Shown one piece after another: positions 8,120-18,141 of a stretch of DNA of 64,000 nucleotides. The stretch is taken from assembly GCF_900112755.1 (NCBI RefSeq), contig NZ_FOMW01000010.1, positions 1 to 64,000 on the forward strand. The letters run 5' to 3'. Position 1 is the first letter of the stretch. Each line of letters begins with the position of its first letter. The notes beneath the pieces are model-generated. The model was not told where the DNA came from and did no database searches. It saw nothing but the letters and a program-made list of their open reading frames with translations. The stretch comes from Sulfitobacter brevis. GTDB lineage: Bacteria > Pseudomonadota > Alphaproteobacteria > Rhodobacterales > Rhodobacteraceae. The position numbers and the translations under genes were made by a program.

Positions 8120-8737
8120 TTAGGCGGTAATGCCCCCAATTTCTGATAGATGCGCAAGGACCTCTGCGAGTCCCTCTCCAGATTTGAGTGAGCAGAATAC
8201 GGTCGGCAGTGAAGGTCTCATTCTGGCACTGTCGCGGACCATCACATCAAGCGACGCCCCGACATGGGGCGCGAGATCGGTTTTGTTGATCACCAGAATA
8301 TCGGACTTTGTAATTGCTGGCCCGCCTTTGCGCGGGATCTCTTCGCCGGCTGCGACGTCGATCACATACAAGGTTACGTCGGCCAGTTCGGGGCTGAAAG
8401 TAGCGGACAGATTGTCACCGCCACTTTCAATAAATACAATCTCAAGATCCGGATGGCGTGCCACCATTTCTGCCACCGCAGCCAGATTGATTGAGGCGTC
8501 TTCGCGAATCGCGGTATGGGGGCAACCGCCGGTTTCCACTCCGATGATGCGGTCCTGCGGCAGCACCTGCATGCGCATTAGGGCTTCTGCGTCCTCCTGC
8601 GTATAAATATCATTCGTGATCACCGCGATTGAAAGCTTGTCGCGCAAGGCTTTGCACATGGCGGCGGTCAGCGTCGTCTTGCCCGCCCCGACCGGACCAC
8701 CGATGCCCACCCGCAGAGGGCCATTCCTACCTGTCAT
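8120..8737 (-). CDS. ureG: Urease accessory GTPase UreG
   Basis: 205 residues, the normal size for UreG, the SIMIBI-class GTPase that powers nickel insertion into urease together with UreD, UreF and UreE. Walker A is GPVGAGKT (14-21). The nickel-binding motif of the family is present as [17 protein letters not shown], followed by the switch region ESGGDNL and NKTD for guanine recognition. It overlaps ureF by four bases (ATGA) as last gene of the urease operon. Confidence 0.97.
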   Translation of the reverse strand: MTGRNGPLRVGIGGPVGAGKTTLTAAMCKALRDKLSIAVITNDIYTQEDAEALMRMQVLPQDRIIGVETGGCPHTAIREDASINLAAVAEMVARHPDLEIVFIESGGDNLSATFSPELADVTLYVIDVAAGEEIPRKGGPAITKSDILVINKTDLAPHVGASLDVMVRDSARMRPSLPTVFCSLKSGEGLAEVLAHLSEIGGITA

Positions 8738-9369
8738 GTGCGAAAAATCCTCGAATACTGGGTTTCGTGTCTCATTGAAGCGATGTCGCTCAGGAAGGCG
8801 GTGGAGGAGAGGTCTTCCAATGAGCCTTTCATGGCTGCGTCAGCGATTTCGATGCATGTTGCGGCGAGCTCTTTGATGACAATCTGCCCATCAGTCTGGC
8901 CCAAGGGGATAAGCCGCATCCCAGCCGCCGCCAGATTTGAGATGAAGCCGTGCAGAAAGACCTGCATTGTTTGATCAAGAGGCAGGCCGTGCAACCGCGC
9001 GGCGAATCCGACAGCGACCGGATAGGTCATCACGGGCATGTCGATATTCCAAATATCACGGGTGGCGCGGCTGAAGGCCTCGCCTTGCAGGACCGTTTCC
9101 CTCAACCGTTCGGCGGAGGGCGCGAAGGCACGGGCATGGGCATCAACGTCGGTTACGTCTTCAGTCCGATACGCGGCGCAGAGGAACAAAGCGTCGGTTC
9201 GACCTGCACCGTGACGCAGGACGGTCTCTAACCAAGCCTGCAGCGTTTCACGGTCGGTAACTTGCTGCGCATCCACCGCCCATTCCAGTCCGTGGCTATA
9301 GGCAAATGCCCCAATCGGATAGGAGGGTGAAAGCCACTGGACCAGCGTGAGAAATTGGTCAGTGCGCAT
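8734..9369 (-). CDS. ureF: Urease accessory protein UreF
   Basis: All-helical activator that joins UreD and UreG in the urease maturation complex and gates GTP hydrolysis. The family opening [21 protein letters not shown] is clear (shown split: [21 protein letters not shown]), as are GRTDA and the C-terminal [12 protein letters not shown] place the start at ATG 9369 (211 residues) because relatives begin a few residues before TLVQWLSP. Upstream ATGs at 9387, 9399 and 9423 lie within the His-rich tail of ureE and none has a good ribosome site, so the start is uncertain. Confidence 0.93.
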   Translation of the reverse strand: MRTDQFLTLVQWLSPSYPIGAFAYSHGLEWAVDAQQVTDRETLQAWLETVLRHGAGRTDALFLCAAYRTEDVTDVDAHARAFAPSAERLRETVLQGEAFSRATRDIWNIDMPVMTYPVAVGFAARLHGLPLDQTMQVFLHGFISNLAAAGMRLIPLGQTDGQIVIKELAATCIEIADAAMKGSLEDLSSTAFLSDIASMRHETQYSRIFRT

Positions 9370-9832
9370 GGTCGTGAACGTGGCCATGATCGTGTCCATG
9401 TGTGCGCCCGTGACCATAGGCACCGCCCTCGGGTCGGAAGGGTTCCAAAATCTCGCGCACCTGCGCCCCGATCAGGTGCAGCATGTTTCGGATCACATGA
9501 TCGCGCTGGATCAACAGCCGGTCAGCCTCGATCTGGCAGGGGGCATGGCGGTTGCCCACATGCCACGCGATCCGCACCAGATCGGCGCCCGTGATCTCCA
9601 GCAGCTCCTCTTCCGCCGCGACAACTTCAATATGGCGACCATCCTCTAACTCAAACGCGTCTCCATGATCCAGGGAGGTCGTATGCGCCAGATCGACAAG
9701 AAAGCGGCTTCCTTGAGCCGTGGTCAGCACCTTGCGTCGCAGGAAACGGCCTTCATAGGTCAGCTCGATCGTGTCGAAGGCATCAGACCACTCGGCGGCG
9801 CGGCGGATATTATGGCTGGCAATAGGGGGCAT
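9359..9832 (-). CDS. ureE: Urease accessory metallochaperone UreE
   Basis: Nickel-binding chaperone that delivers Ni(II) to the urease maturation complex. It has the UreE N-terminal peptide-binding domain, the metal-binding core with GNRHAPCQIE, and a His-rich tail ([19 protein letters not shown]) that stores nickel. ATG 9832 gives 157 residues, nine bases after the ureC stop. The frame extends to 9892, but that would overlap ureC heavily. The coding sequence overlaps the start of ureF. Confidence 0.94.
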   Translation of the reverse strand: MPPIASHNIRRAAEWSDAFDTIELTYEGRFLRRKVLTTAQGSRFLVDLAHTTSLDHGDAFELEDGRHIEVVAAEEELLEITGADLVRIAWHVGNRHAPCQIEADRLLIQRDHVIRNMLHLIGAQVREILEPFRPEGGAYGHGRTHGHDHGHVHDHAH

Positions 9833-9840
9833 GATGTCTC

Positions 9841-11577
9841 TCAGAACAGGAAGTAGCGTTGGGCCATGGGCAGGACCGATGCGGGCTCGCAAGTTAGCAA
9901 CTCACCGTCGGCACGGACCTCGTAGGTCTCGGGGTTCACGTCGATTTTCGGGGTGGCCGTGTTGAGCAATAGATCCTTCTTGCCGATGTCACGGGTATTG
10001 CGCACCGCGATGGTCTGCTTGGCGAGGCCGAGGCTTTTGCCGATCCCCTCGGCTTGGGCCGCTTCGCTGACGAAAACCACTGCCGAGTTCTCTACGGACC
10101 GGCCGAACGCCCCGAACATCGGACGGGAGTAAACCGGCTGCGGTGTCGGGATCGACGCATTCGGGTCGCCCATCTGCGCCATGACAATGCTGCCGCCGAG
10201 CAAAACCATCTCGGGTTTCACCCCGAAAAACGCGGGGTTCCACAGCACCAGATCGGCGCGTTTGCCCTCTTCAATGCTACCGATCTCGCGAGAGATGCCG
10301 TGGGCAATCGCGGGGTTGATGGTGTATTTAGCGATGTAGCGGCGGACGCGGAAATTGTCATTGTCGCCGGCTTCCTCAGCCAGACGCCCGCGCTGTTTCT
10401 TCATCTTGTCGGCGGTTTGCCATGTGCGGATCAGCACCTCACCTACGCGACCCATGGCCTGACTGTCCGACGCGATGATACTGAACGCGCCCATGTCGTG
10501 CAAAATATCCTCGGCGGCGATGGTCTCACGCCGGATGCGGCTTTCGGCAAAGGCGACATCTTCGGGGATAGATTTATCAAGGTGGTGACAGACCATGAGC
10601 ATGTCGAGGTGCTCTTCAAGGGTGTTGACGGTGAACGGCCGCGTGGGGTTGGTAGAAGACGGCAGAACATGCTCTTCGCCGCAGATTTTGATGATGTCGG
10701 GCGCATGACCGCCGCCCGCGCCTTCGGTGTGAAAAGCATGGATCGTGCGGCCCTTGAGCGCCGCGACCGTATGTTCGACAAAGCCGGATTCGTTGAGCGT
10801 GTCGGTGTGGATCATCACTTGAACGTCCATTGCGTCGGCCACCGTCAAGCAGCAGTCGATGGCCGCAGGGGTGGTGCCCCAGTCCTCATGTAGTTTCAAC
10901 GCGCAGGCCCCTGCCTTCACCTGTTCCTCAAGCGCTGCTGGCAGCGAAGCGTTGCCCTTTCCGGCGAAGGCGAGATTCATCGGAAAGGCGTCAGCGGCCT
11001 GAAGCATGCGCCCGATGTGCCAGCCGCCGGGGGTGCAGGTGGTGGCCAGCGTACCGTGAGCGGGGCCAGTGCCGCCGCCGAGCATCGTGGTCAGACCCGA
11101 ATGCAGAGCATCTTCGATCTGCTGCGGGCAAATGAAATGGATGTGGCTGTCGAAACCGCCTGCGGTGAGGATGCGGCCTTCTCCGGCGATGATCTCGGTT
11201 CCTGGCCCGATGATGATGCTAACGGCCGGTTGGGTGTCGGGGTTGCCAGCTTTGCCGATTCTAGCGATCCGCCCGTCCTTGAGGCCGACATCCGCCTTGT
11301 AGATACCCGAGTGGTCGACGATTAGCGCGTTGGTAATCACGGTATCGACTGCCCCGCCTGCGCGGGTGACCTGAGACTGCCCCATGCCATCGCGGATCAC
11401 TTTGCCGCCCCCGAACTTGACTTCTTCGCCGTAGGTGAGCGTATTGCTCCCCGTCCTTTCGGCAGTCAGGTCTCGCTCGACCTCGATGACGAGTTCGGTA
11501 TCGGCCAGGCGCACCCTGTCGCCAGTTGTGGGGCCGAACATGGCGGCGTAATCACCGCGTTTGATGGATGCAGGCAT
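9841..11577 (-). CDS. ureC: Urease alpha subunit
   Basis: Catalytic subunit (578 residues) of the nickel amidohydrolase that splits urea to ammonia and carbamate. Active-site residues visible: His145 and His147 in DSHIHFICP, Lys228 in ALKLHEDWG (carbamylated, bridging both nickels), the His of [12 protein letters not shown], and the flap Cys330-His331-His332 in MVCHHLD. No key residue is missing. ATG 11577 overlaps the ureB stop by one base (TGATG). Cytoplasmic, assembled with UreA and UreB. Confidence 0.98.
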   Translation of the reverse strand: MPASIKRGDYAAMFGPTTGDRVRLADTELVIEVERDLTAERTGSNTLTYGEEVKFGGGKVIRDGMGQSQVTRAGGAVDTVITNALIVDHSGIYKADVGLKDGRIARIGKAGNPDTQPAVSIIIGPGTEIIAGEGRILTAGGFDSHIHFICPQQIEDALHSGLTTMLGGGTGPAHGTLATTCTPGGWHIGRMLQAADAFPMNLAFAGKGNASLPAALEEQVKAGACALKLHEDWGTTPAAIDCCLTVADAMDVQVMIHTDTLNESGFVEHTVAALKGRTIHAFHTEGAGGGHAPDIIKICGEEHVLPSSTNPTRPFTVNTLEEHLDMLMVCHHLDKSIPEDVAFAESRIRRETIAAEDILHDMGAFSIIASDSQAMGRVGEVLIRTWQTADKMKKQRGRLAEEAGDNDNFRVRRYIAKYTINPAIAHGISREIGSIEEGKRADLVLWNPAFFGVKPEMVLLGGSIVMAQMGDPNASIPTPQPVYSRPMFGAFGRSVENSAVVFVSEAAQAEGIGKSLGLAKQTIAVRNTRDIGKKDLLLNTATPKIDVNPETYEVRADGELLTCEPASVLPMAQRYFLF

Positions 11578-11882
11578 CAGAGGCCTCCCATTACGGCCTG
11601 ATTAAAGCCGAATATCCGGCGCGCTCCGGCGATTGGGATCAGGTGGACTTCACGACGCTGGCCGGGTTCGAACCGCACAGCAGTGCCCGCCGCAATATCG
11701 AGACGGCAGCCACGCGCCGCGTCACGGTCAAACGCCAGTGCCGGATTGCTTTCAGCAAAATGATAGTGGCTGCCGACCTGCACCGGACGGTCACCGGTAT
11801 TGGCGACCATCAGCGTGATCGCCTCGCGGTCGGGGTTTAGCGTCAGGGTCCCTGGGGCGGGAAAGACCTCGCCCGGGATCAT
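11577..11882 (-). CDS. ureB: Urease beta subunit
   Basis: 101 residues of typical UreB: opens [11 protein letters not shown] and contains [17 protein letters not shown], the classical beta-subunit signature, and GARRIFGFN near the end. It is a structural subunit packing around the UreC active site. Overlaps the small membrane protein upstream by four bases (ATGA) and ureC downstream by one base, so the three are translationally coupled. Confidence 0.97.
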   Translation of the reverse strand: MIPGEVFPAPGTLTLNPDREAITLMVANTGDRPVQVGSHYHFAESNPALAFDRDAARGCRLDIAAGTAVRFEPGQRREVHLIPIAGARRIFGFNQAVMGGL

Positions 11883-12067
11883 GGCCGCGATACCGCTTTG
11901 CGGCGGCGCACTAAGACAACTGACACCACGCCTGCGGTGGCCAATGACGCAGCAAGCCAGTTGAACTCACCCGTATGTGCATGGGCCGATGGCTCGACAT
12001 GCGCCAGTGCGGGCGCGGCCGTAATAGCGGCGAAGGTGGCGAAAGCGAAAAGCTGTGAACGGATCAT
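11879..12067 (-). CDS. 62-residue exported/membrane protein inside the urease operon
   Basis: A signal peptide (cleavage likely after APALA) is followed by a His-containing segment ([13 protein letters not shown]), one membrane helix ([16 protein letters not shown]) and an arginine-rich end. It lies between ureA and ureB, overlapping ureB by four bases, and is co-transcribed. The His residues on the outside and the operon position suggest a link to nickel or urea at the envelope, but this is inference; I know no characterised homologue. A single-helix anchor topology is clear. Confidence 0.7.
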   Translation of the reverse strand: MIRSQLFAFATFAAITAAPALAHVEPSAHAHTGEFNWLAASLATAGVVSVVLVRRRKAVSRP

Positions 12068-12079
12068 TGGGTAAGGTCC

Positions 12080-12382
12080 TTATCTGATCGGGTTGTGAAC
12101 CGTGACGAGTTTGGTCCCGTCAAGGAATGTGGCTTCTACCTGCACTTCGGGAATCATCTCGGAGATACCTTCCATGCATTGCGCGCGCGTGATGACATGG
12201 GCTCCTGCCTGCATCATATCCGCGACGCTGCGGCCATCACGCGCGCCCTCGACGACCGCGTCGGTGATCAGCGCGATGGCCTCTGGGTGGTTCAATTTGA
12301 CGCCGCGCGCGAGGCGCTTGCGGGCCACTTCGGCCGCCATGGAAATCAACAGTTTGTCGCGTTCACGAGGGGTTAGTTGCAT
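12080..12382 (-). CDS. ureA: Urease gamma subunit
   Basis: 100 residues. The family opening [13 protein letters not shown] and the tail [14 protein letters not shown] identify UreA, the small structural subunit of bacterial urease. The start ATG 12382 lies one base after the ureD stop (TGA C ATG). Separate ureA, ureB and ureC genes are normal outside Helicobacter. Confidence 0.97.
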   Translation of the reverse strand: MQLTPRERDKLLISMAAEVARKRLARGVKLNHPEAIALITDAVVEGARDGRSVADMMQAGAHVITRAQCMEGISEMIPEVQVEATFLDGTKLVTVHNPIR

Positions 12383-12383
12383 G

Positions 12384-13286
12384 TCAGGTCATCCAGGATC
12401 GGGGAAGCGCATCAGCGCTGAGTTGGCGCAAGATTGGGATCAGCGAGCGCCGTAATTCAAAGCTGTCTGGCGCAAGTATACGCGCAACCAAGAGGTCGGC
12501 GCCGATCAGGCTTGCCCCTCCCGAAGCGGGCAGGAGTGCGCGGAGTCTGGGCAAATGCGCTTCGGCATCGGGGGCGACGTAGACGACTGTCGCCAAAGCG
12601 CCGGCCCCGCTAGCAATATTTGCTGAGGCCAGATGCGCGGTCACATCGCCTTGCAACGAGATGGCGTCGAGGTAAAGCGGCCGCCCCTCGCGCCGAACCT
12701 CGATGCGGTCTTTAAAGTTGATCGCGCGAAGTTCTTCCCCCATCGCAGCACGGCCAAAAACCAATGGCTCGACCAACAGCAGGGATGCTCCTTCGTCCAG
12801 ATCAATCGACAACCGCCGCTGCAATGCGCAGGCCTCATAGAGGATGGTCTCTTGCGGCAGCCAATGCAGCGTGGCTCCGCGTCTCACCATAAGCCGGTTG
12901 CGAATTTCGGCGACCTGATCCGGTTGGGCGCGGTAGGCGCGTTCGGCGGCCTGTGTGGTCAGAGTGAGAAAGGCATCTTCTTCGGCGCAGGCGTTCAGGG
13001 CGAAGTCATCGCCCCCCGTCACCCCGCCTGCCGTGTTGATCACAATGGCCTGCAAGGCGGCGCTGTCGGGCCTTGGAAAGAGCAACTTCATCGCGCCGGA
13101 CTGGTGCAGATCAGTAATGACCGAGTGCTCGGACAGCCGCTTGGCCCGCACCATAACGGCACCGATGGCACGCGGTTGTGCCGCGAGACTGGCCGCTCTG
13201 GGTATGATCGCCGCGCGTGTAATCTGTCGCATTCCAAAGATGGGTTGGGTTACCTGGTACCCACCACATGCATGGTGCCGTGTCAT
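12384..13286 (-). CDS. ureD: Urease accessory protein UreD
   Basis: Scaffold protein (300 residues if ATG 13286 is used) that binds apo-urease and forms the nickel tunnel with UreF. Family motifs include [26 protein letters not shown], a central [14 protein letters not shown] and a conserved C-terminal [14 protein letters not shown]. An in-frame ATG at 13232 ([14 protein letters not shown]) is an equally possible start; neither has a good ribosome site. First gene of the operon, diverging from urtA across an intergenic region holding a 21-bp dyad. Confidence 0.93.
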   Translation of the reverse strand: MTRHHACGGYQVTQPIFGMRQITRAAIIPRAASLAAQPRAIGAVMVRAKRLSEHSVITDLHQSGAMKLLFPRPDSAALQAIVINTAGGVTGGDDFALNACAEEDAFLTLTTQAAERAYRAQPDQVAEIRNRLMVRRGATLHWLPQETILYEACALQRRLSIDLDEGASLLLVEPLVFGRAAMGEELRAINFKDRIEVRREGRPLYLDAISLQGDVTAHLASANIASGAGALATVVYVAPDAEAHLPRLRALLPASGGASLIGADLLVARILAPDSFELRRSLIPILRQLSADALPRSWMT

Positions 13287-13610
13287 CGAATAGGCGCTTT
13301 TTACGCCTTGGCGCGTCTTGCGATGCTGAATGATTAAGCATCAATTTTGGCAGCAGATTAAATTTTAGGCGCAAGGCGACGAATATCTCCGGAGGGGCGA
13401 GATGTGGCTTGCCAGTTTCGCTGCGACGCAGAAACGATCACCTTGCCATCCCGACCGCGCACAGTGTCGGAATAGGTGTGTGGTAACCGGACGAAGTGAA
13501 GCCCGACCCGGCCACCACACGGATTGCAACACTTAAGTTGCGGGATTGACGTAGGACACTCAGCGCTGTCGCGCAAGATCGTCTGCGCTCGTCCTGCGAG
13601 GAGAAATATC
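13287..13610. other. Divergent control region between ureD and urtA
   Basis: 324 bases without a gene, feeding the urease operon leftward and the urea-transporter operon rightward. It contains the dyad at 13322-13342 and an imperfect hairpin at 13292-13309 (AGGCGC / ACGCCT arms) close to the ureD start. I could not identify a convincing -35/-10 or -24/-12 pair. Confidence 0.5.
13322..13342. promoter_or_regulatory. 21-bp dyad, candidate operator for urea genes
   Basis: GATGCT at 13322-13327 and AGCATC at 13337-13342 are perfect inverted arms. The inner bases AAT and ATT also pair around a central G, so nine of ten base pairs of the dyad match. The site lies about 36 bases upstream of the annotated ureD start and about 270 upstream of urtA. 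It resembles neither a standard NtrC site nor a sigma-54 promoter, so the regulator is unknown. Confidence 0.4.
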
Positions 13611-14891
13611 ATGAACACGCTTAATTCCGTACTGGCTGGCACGCTTGCCTTTTCCGGTTTGGCAGCACCCGCATTTGCCGCCAATTGCCCGATCAAAGTC
13701 GGCGTCCTGCACTCTCTCTCCGGCACCATGGCAATTTCCGAAACGACGCTGAAAGACACCATGCTAATGTTGATCGAACAGCAAAATGCCAAGGGTGGCT
13801 TGCTCGGCTGTGATCTTGAGGCGGTTGTGGTCGATCCGGCCTCTGACTGGCCGCTGTTTGCCGAAAAGGCACGGGAGCTTTTGTCGGTCCATGAGGTTGA
13901 TGTGATTTTCGGCAATTGGACCTCCGTCAGCCGCAAATCCGTTCTGCCGGTCATCGAAGAACTCAACGGACTGCTGTTCTATCCCGTGCAATACGAAGGC
14001 GAAGAAAGCTCCAAAAACGTATTCTACACCGGAGCTGCTCCAAACCAGCAGGCGATACCGGCGACCGACTATTTTCTTGAGGAACTGGGCGTCGAGAAGT
14101 TTGCGCTTCTGGGCACCGATTACGTCTATCCGCGAACAACAAATAACATCCTCGAAAGCTATCTGAAGTCCAAAGACATCGCCGACGCCGACATCTTTGT
14201 AAACTATACGCCTTTCGGCCATTCCGACTGGTCCAAGATCGTGGCTGATGTTGTGGCGCTGGGTGCGGACGGCAAGAAAGTCGGCGTGATCTCGACCATC
14301 AATGGCGACGCGAACATTGGTTTTTACAAAGAACTGGCCGCAGCAGGCATTTCCGCTGACGACATTCCCGTCATCGCCTTTTCGGTTGGCGAGGAAGAGC
14401 TTTCGGGCCTCGACACCTCCAACCTCGTCGGCCACCTCGCCGCTTGGAACTACTTCCAGTCTGCCGAAGCCGAAGCCAACACCAGCTTTATCGAAGCGTG
14501 GAAAGCCAAGATGGGTGAAGAGCGCGTAACCAACGATCCGATGGAGGCGCATTACATCGGCTTCAACATGTGGGTGAACGCGGCCACAGCTGCCGACTCC
14601 ACCGAGGTCGACGCCGTGCGTGCCAAGATGTACGGGCAGGAATTTCCCAATCTGACAGGCGGCACCGCCGTGATGCTGCCCAACCATCACCTCGCCAAGC
14701 CAGTGCTGATCGGGGAAATCCAGGCCGACGGGCAGTTCGATATTGTTAGCCAGACTGCTGAAGTGCCCGGCGATGCATGGACCGATTTCCTGCCGGAAAG
14801 CGCGCTGCTGACCTCGGATTGGAAAGATCTGGACTGCGGGATGTACAACACCGAGACCAAGACCTGTGTCCAGACATTGTCCAACTACTGA
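13611..14891 (+). CDS. urtA: Urea ABC transporter substrate-binding protein
   Basis: Periplasmic protein (426 residues) that binds urea for the UrtBCDE importer. A signal peptide ending in AAPAFA is followed by IKVGVLHSLSGTMAISET, the start typical of UrtA/AmiC-type binding proteins, and FGNWTSVSRKSVLPV, YPVQYEGEE and DPMEAHYIGFNMW further on. ATG 13611 is chosen for its strong GAGGAG ribosome site and the signal peptide. First gene of the urt operon. Confidence 0.95.
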   Translation: MNTLNSVLAGTLAFSGLAAPAFAANCPIKVGVLHSLSGTMAISETTLKDTMLMLIEQQNAKGGLLGCDLEAVVVDPASDWPLFAEKARELLSVHEVDVIFGNWTSVSRKSVLPVIEELNGLLFYPVQYEGEESSKNVFYTGAAPNQQAIPATDYFLEELGVEKFALLGTDYVYPRTTNNILESYLKSKDIADADIFVNYTPFGHSDWSKIVADVVALGADGKKVGVISTINGDANIGFYKELAAAGISADDIPVIAFSVGEEELSGLDTSNLVGHLAAWNYFQSAEAEANTSFIEAWKAKMGEERVTNDPMEAHYIGFNMWVNAATAADSTEVDAVRAKMYGQEFPNLTGGTAVMLPNHHLAKPVLIGEIQADGQFDIVSQTAEVPGDAWTDFLPESALLTSDWKDLDCGMYNTETKTCVQTLSNY

Positions 14892-14951
14892 TCACTGTCA
14901 CCGAGTAGCGGAAGGGGCGCGTTGTCCCTTCCGAACCTTACGGGATTTTAC

Positions 14952-16904
14952 ATGAAACACCTATTGATTGCGGCCCTTGCCCTGGCGATGACCAGTTCGC
15001 TTGCGCGCGCCCAAGAGGCTCCGATACAGGCGATCCTTCAGGCACAATCTGCGCTGATCATGGAGAATTCGCGCAGGACCATCGCCCCGGTAATCGCCGC
15101 GGTGTCGGGCAGCGGATTGCCTCAGGCGCAGGACGTTTTGCAGGCGTGGCAGGGCAAGAAGCTTTGGCAGCGCACTACCGACGGGCTGTTCTTTCGTGCC
15201 GAGAAGGCCGATGGCGCAACCTATAATCTCTATGATTTCGATACACGTGACGCTTCCGGTTCTGCCCCTGTTTCTGATTTGGAACAGATCAAACCCAATA
15301 GTGGTATCCGCGCATTGATTGGCTCAGCGCTGGTGCAATTTCAGTTACAGGATGCCGATCCCAAGCGGCGGCTTGCCGCACTCACGTCGGTGCAGCGCAA
15401 TCCCAGTGCGGATGTGCTGGAACCGCTCAGAGGATCGATTGCCGCAGAAAATGATCCGATGATCCGCGCCATGAAGGTCAGAGCCGAGCGGTTGCTAACC
15501 ATCGCCTATGATGCCGATGAAGCCGCGCGGATCAAGGCCATATCCGAGATGTCTGGCGACCTTGGTGTTGACGTCAGGGCGACGCTCAATCCTCTGCTCG
15601 TAACGCGCAGGGCTGTTTTTGTGGGCGCACCGCCAGCGACATTAAACATTGCCGAGATATTGGAGCCGGGCACCTCGATCGAGGTGACGAAGGCCTATGA
15701 CATGCTGGTAGAGGCTGACCTTGCGCCGCCGCGGGTGACGGAGGCGCAAGTGCGCAGCGCACTGGCAGAAAATGCCGAAGGTGGCAGGGTCGGGGGCATT
15801 CCGATCCGCCAATTGGATGATCCAGATATGCGGCTGCGTGCCTATGCCGCTTTGGCCGCCGCGGGTAGCGTGCCACCTGCGCCGGGCGCCGCGCAGATCG
15901 CACAGGCGCTGAAGGCACACAGCATTGCCGATATTTATTTGGAGCCCTCGCGGATAGTGACAGACGCCGTTTCCGAGGCGTTGGGTACCATTGCGCTTAC
16001 GGTTGGATTGAACCAGACGATTGATCTCGTTCTTGATGGTCTGTCGCTCACATCGATCTACTTTCTCGCGGCCATCGGGCTTGCCATCACCTTTGGCGTT
16101 ATGGGCGTCATCAACATGGCGCATGGCGAATTTATCATGATGGGCGCCTACACCGGTTATGTGGTGCAACAGATCATCCCAAACCACACCGCCAGCATTC
16201 TGGTCGCAATACCGGTGGCCTTTGCCGTGACATTCGCAGCGGGCGTGGTGATGGAGCGGCTGGTGATCCGCTGGCTTTACAATCGCCCCCTGGAGACCTT
16301 GCTGGCGACCTTTGGTGTCTCCATCGCGCTGCAGCAATTGGCCAAAAATATTTTCGGGACGCAGGCGCGACCGCTGACATCTCCGGCCTGGCTGGATGGT
16401 GCTTTGGTAATCAATGACGTGGTGGCGATCAGCTTTATCCGCATCGCTATCTTTGTGCTCGCCGTGTTTTTCCTCGGGGTTTATCTGTTCATCATGCGGC
16501 GCACGCGGTTGGGTTTGGAAACCCGCGCCGTGACGCAAAATCCGCGCATGGCTTCTTCGATGGGGATCAACCTGAACAAGGTGAACATGCTGACCTTTGG
16601 CCTCGGCTCCGGCATTGCCGGCGTTGCGGGCGTTGCCATCGGGCTTTTTGCCAAGGTCACCTCAGAGCTCGGCAGCGACTATATCGTGCAAAGCTTCATG
16701 ACGGTGGTTGTTGGCGGTGTCGGCAATATCTGGGGCACGCTCGCGGGGGCGGCGATGATCGGTTTCCTGCAAAAGGGCATCGAATGGTTCAATCCGTCCA
16801 ACACGCTGGCGGCGCAGACCTTCATGATTGTGTTCATCATCATATTCATTCAGTTCCGGCCCAGAGGCATCATCGCCCTCAAGGGCCGTGCGGCGGGGGA
16901 TTAA
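14952..16904 (+). CDS. urtB: Urea ABC transporter permease UrtB
   Basis: 650 residues. A signal peptide is followed by an exported helical domain of about 350 residues, then a LIV-type permease with multiple membrane helices (from about 370 on), including GVMGVINMAHGEFIMMGAY and VVVGGVGNIWGTLAGA. The long N-terminal extracytoplasmic extension is usual for UrtB and distinguishes it from LivH. ATG 14952 gives the signal peptide MKHLLIAALALAM. Partner of UrtC in the membrane channel. Confidence 0.94.
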   Translation: MKHLLIAALALAMTSSLARAQEAPIQAILQAQSALIMENSRRTIAPVIAAVSGSGLPQAQDVLQAWQGKKLWQRTTDGLFFRAEKADGATYNLYDFDTRDASGSAPVSDLEQIKPNSGIRALIGSALVQFQLQDADPKRRLAALTSVQRNPSADVLEPLRGSIAAENDPMIRAMKVRAERLLTIAYDADEAARIKAISEMSGDLGVDVRATLNPLLVTRRAVFVGAPPATLNIAEILEPGTSIEVTKAYDMLVEADLAPPRVTEAQVRSALAENAEGGRVGGIPIRQLDDPDMRLRAYAALAAAGSVPPAPGAAQIAQALKAHSIADIYLEPSRIVTDAVSEALGTIALTVGLNQTIDLVLDGLSLTSIYFLAAIGLAITFGVMGVINMAHGEFIMMGAYTGYVVQQIIPNHTASILVAIPVAFAVTFAAGVVMERLVIRWLYNRPLETLLATFGVSIALQQLAKNIFGTQARPLTSPAWLDGALVINDVVAISFIRIAIFVLAVFFLGVYLFIMRRTRLGLETRAVTQNPRMASSMGINLNKVNMLTFGLGSGIAGVAGVAIGLFAKVTSELGSDYIVQSFMTVVVGGVGNIWGTLAGAAMIGFLQKGIEWFNPSNTLAAQTFMIVFIIIFIQFRPRGIIALKGRAAGD

Positions 16905-16908
16905 CGCC

Positions 16909-18141
16909 ATGCAATCTGCTTTTCAAAAGCGCGGCGCCTCAACCGTGATCTTTCTGACCCTGCTGGTGGCCTTCACCCTCCTCGTGACGGTCTTGTCCGA
17001 AGGCATGGGAATCGGCGTGATCTCCACCAGCTTCGTCAAGACGCTGGGCAAGACCCTCTGTCTCGCGCTGGTTGCGATCTCGATGGATCTGGTCTGGGGC
17101 TACGCGGGGATCTTGAGCCTCGGGCATTTCGCCTTTTTCGGGCTGGGCGGTTACATGATCGGCATGTGGCTGATGTACGAGCGCACCCGCGAGATTGTCG
17201 TGAGCTCGCTCGCCGACGCGCCGATACCGCCCACAGCGCAGGAGGTGTCGGACGCCATTGCCAATCAGATTTTCGGCGTAGTTGGAAGCGCGGATTTCCC
17301 TTTGATCTGGGTCTTCGCCGACAGTCTGTTGGCGCAGCTTATGTTGGTGGTTCTGGTGCCGGGGGTGCTGGCAGGGGTGTTTGGCTGGTTGGCCTTTCGC
17401 AGCCGCGTGGCGGGTGTTTATCTGTCCATCCTGACGCAAGCGATGACGCTGGCACTGTCACTTTACCTGTTCCAGAATGACAACGGGTTGCGCGGCAATA
17501 ATGGTCTTTCCGGTTTGCAGAACTTGCCGGGATTGGCGGAAGTGTCCCAAGCCCTGGTCTCGGTTTGGTTCCTTTGGGGGGCCGCACTTGCGCTGGGGTT
17601 GGGCTATTTGCTGGCGGTCTGGGTCGTGTCTGGCAAATTCGGCTCGGTCCTGCGCGGGATCAGGGACGACGAGGCGCGGGTGCGTTTTCTTGGCTATCCG
17701 GTGGAGACCTACAAGTTGGTGCTTTTCACCGGCACCGCCTGCATGGCCGGCATCGCAGGGGCGCTCTATTATCCGCAGGCCGGCATCATCAACCCGGCAG
17801 AGATGGCGCCCATCGCCTCGATCTATCTTGCGGTCTGGGTCGCGATTGGCGGGCGGGGGCGGCTTTATGGCGCGGTGATCGGGGCGGCCTTTGTCAGCCT
17901 TGTGTCGTCGTGGTTTACGGGCGGGCAGGCCCCCAATGTGCCGCTGGGAGTCTACACGATCAAATGGGTCGACTGGTGGTTGGTGGTGCTCGGGTTGTCC
18001 TTCGTTCTGGTCACGTTGTTCGCGCCCAAAGGGATTGGCGGTCTGTTCGACCTGTTGGAACGGCGCACGGCGCCTGATCGGCACGGCGCCGATCTGGGCC
18101 CCGATCAAGGTGCGTTACGCGAGAAGGAGGCGAGCGAATGA
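16909..18141 (+). CDS. urtC: Urea ABC transporter permease UrtC
   Basis: 410-residue LivM-type inner-membrane permease. The conserved segment SMDLVWGYAGILSLGHFAFF (given at 20 residues) and the loop GSVLRGIRDDEARVRFLGYP that contacts the ATPases are clear, as is VAIGGRGRLYGAVIGA. The start ATG 16909 lies two bases after the urtB stop; the frame is open further upstream only within urtB. The end overlaps urtD by four bases (ATGA). Confidence 0.94.
   Translation: MQSAFQKRGASTVIFLTLLVAFTLLVTVLSEGMGIGVISTSFVKTLGKTLCLALVAISMDLVWGYAGILSLGHFAFFGLGGYMIGMWLMYERTREIVVSSLADAPIPPTAQEVSDAIANQIFGVVGSADFPLIWVFADSLLAQLMLVVLVPGVLAGVFGWLAFRSRVAGVYLSILTQAMTLALSLYLFQNDNGLRGNNGLSGLQNLPGLAEVSQALVSVWFLWGAALALGLGYLLAVWVVSGKFGSVLRGIRDDEARVRFLGYPVETYKLVLFTGTACMAGIAGALYYPQAGIINPAEMAPIASIYLAVWVAIGGRGRLYGAVIGAAFVSLVSSWFTGGQAPNVPLGVYTIKWVDWWLVVLGLSFVLVTLFAPKGIGGLFDLLERRTAPDRHGADLGPDQGALREKEASE

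Noticed and set aside
13240-13275. Possible sigma-54 promoter (CGGCAC-N5-ATGTG) near the ureD start
   Set aside because: The -12 half lacks the TGC core and the site would lie inside the assumed ureD coding region.
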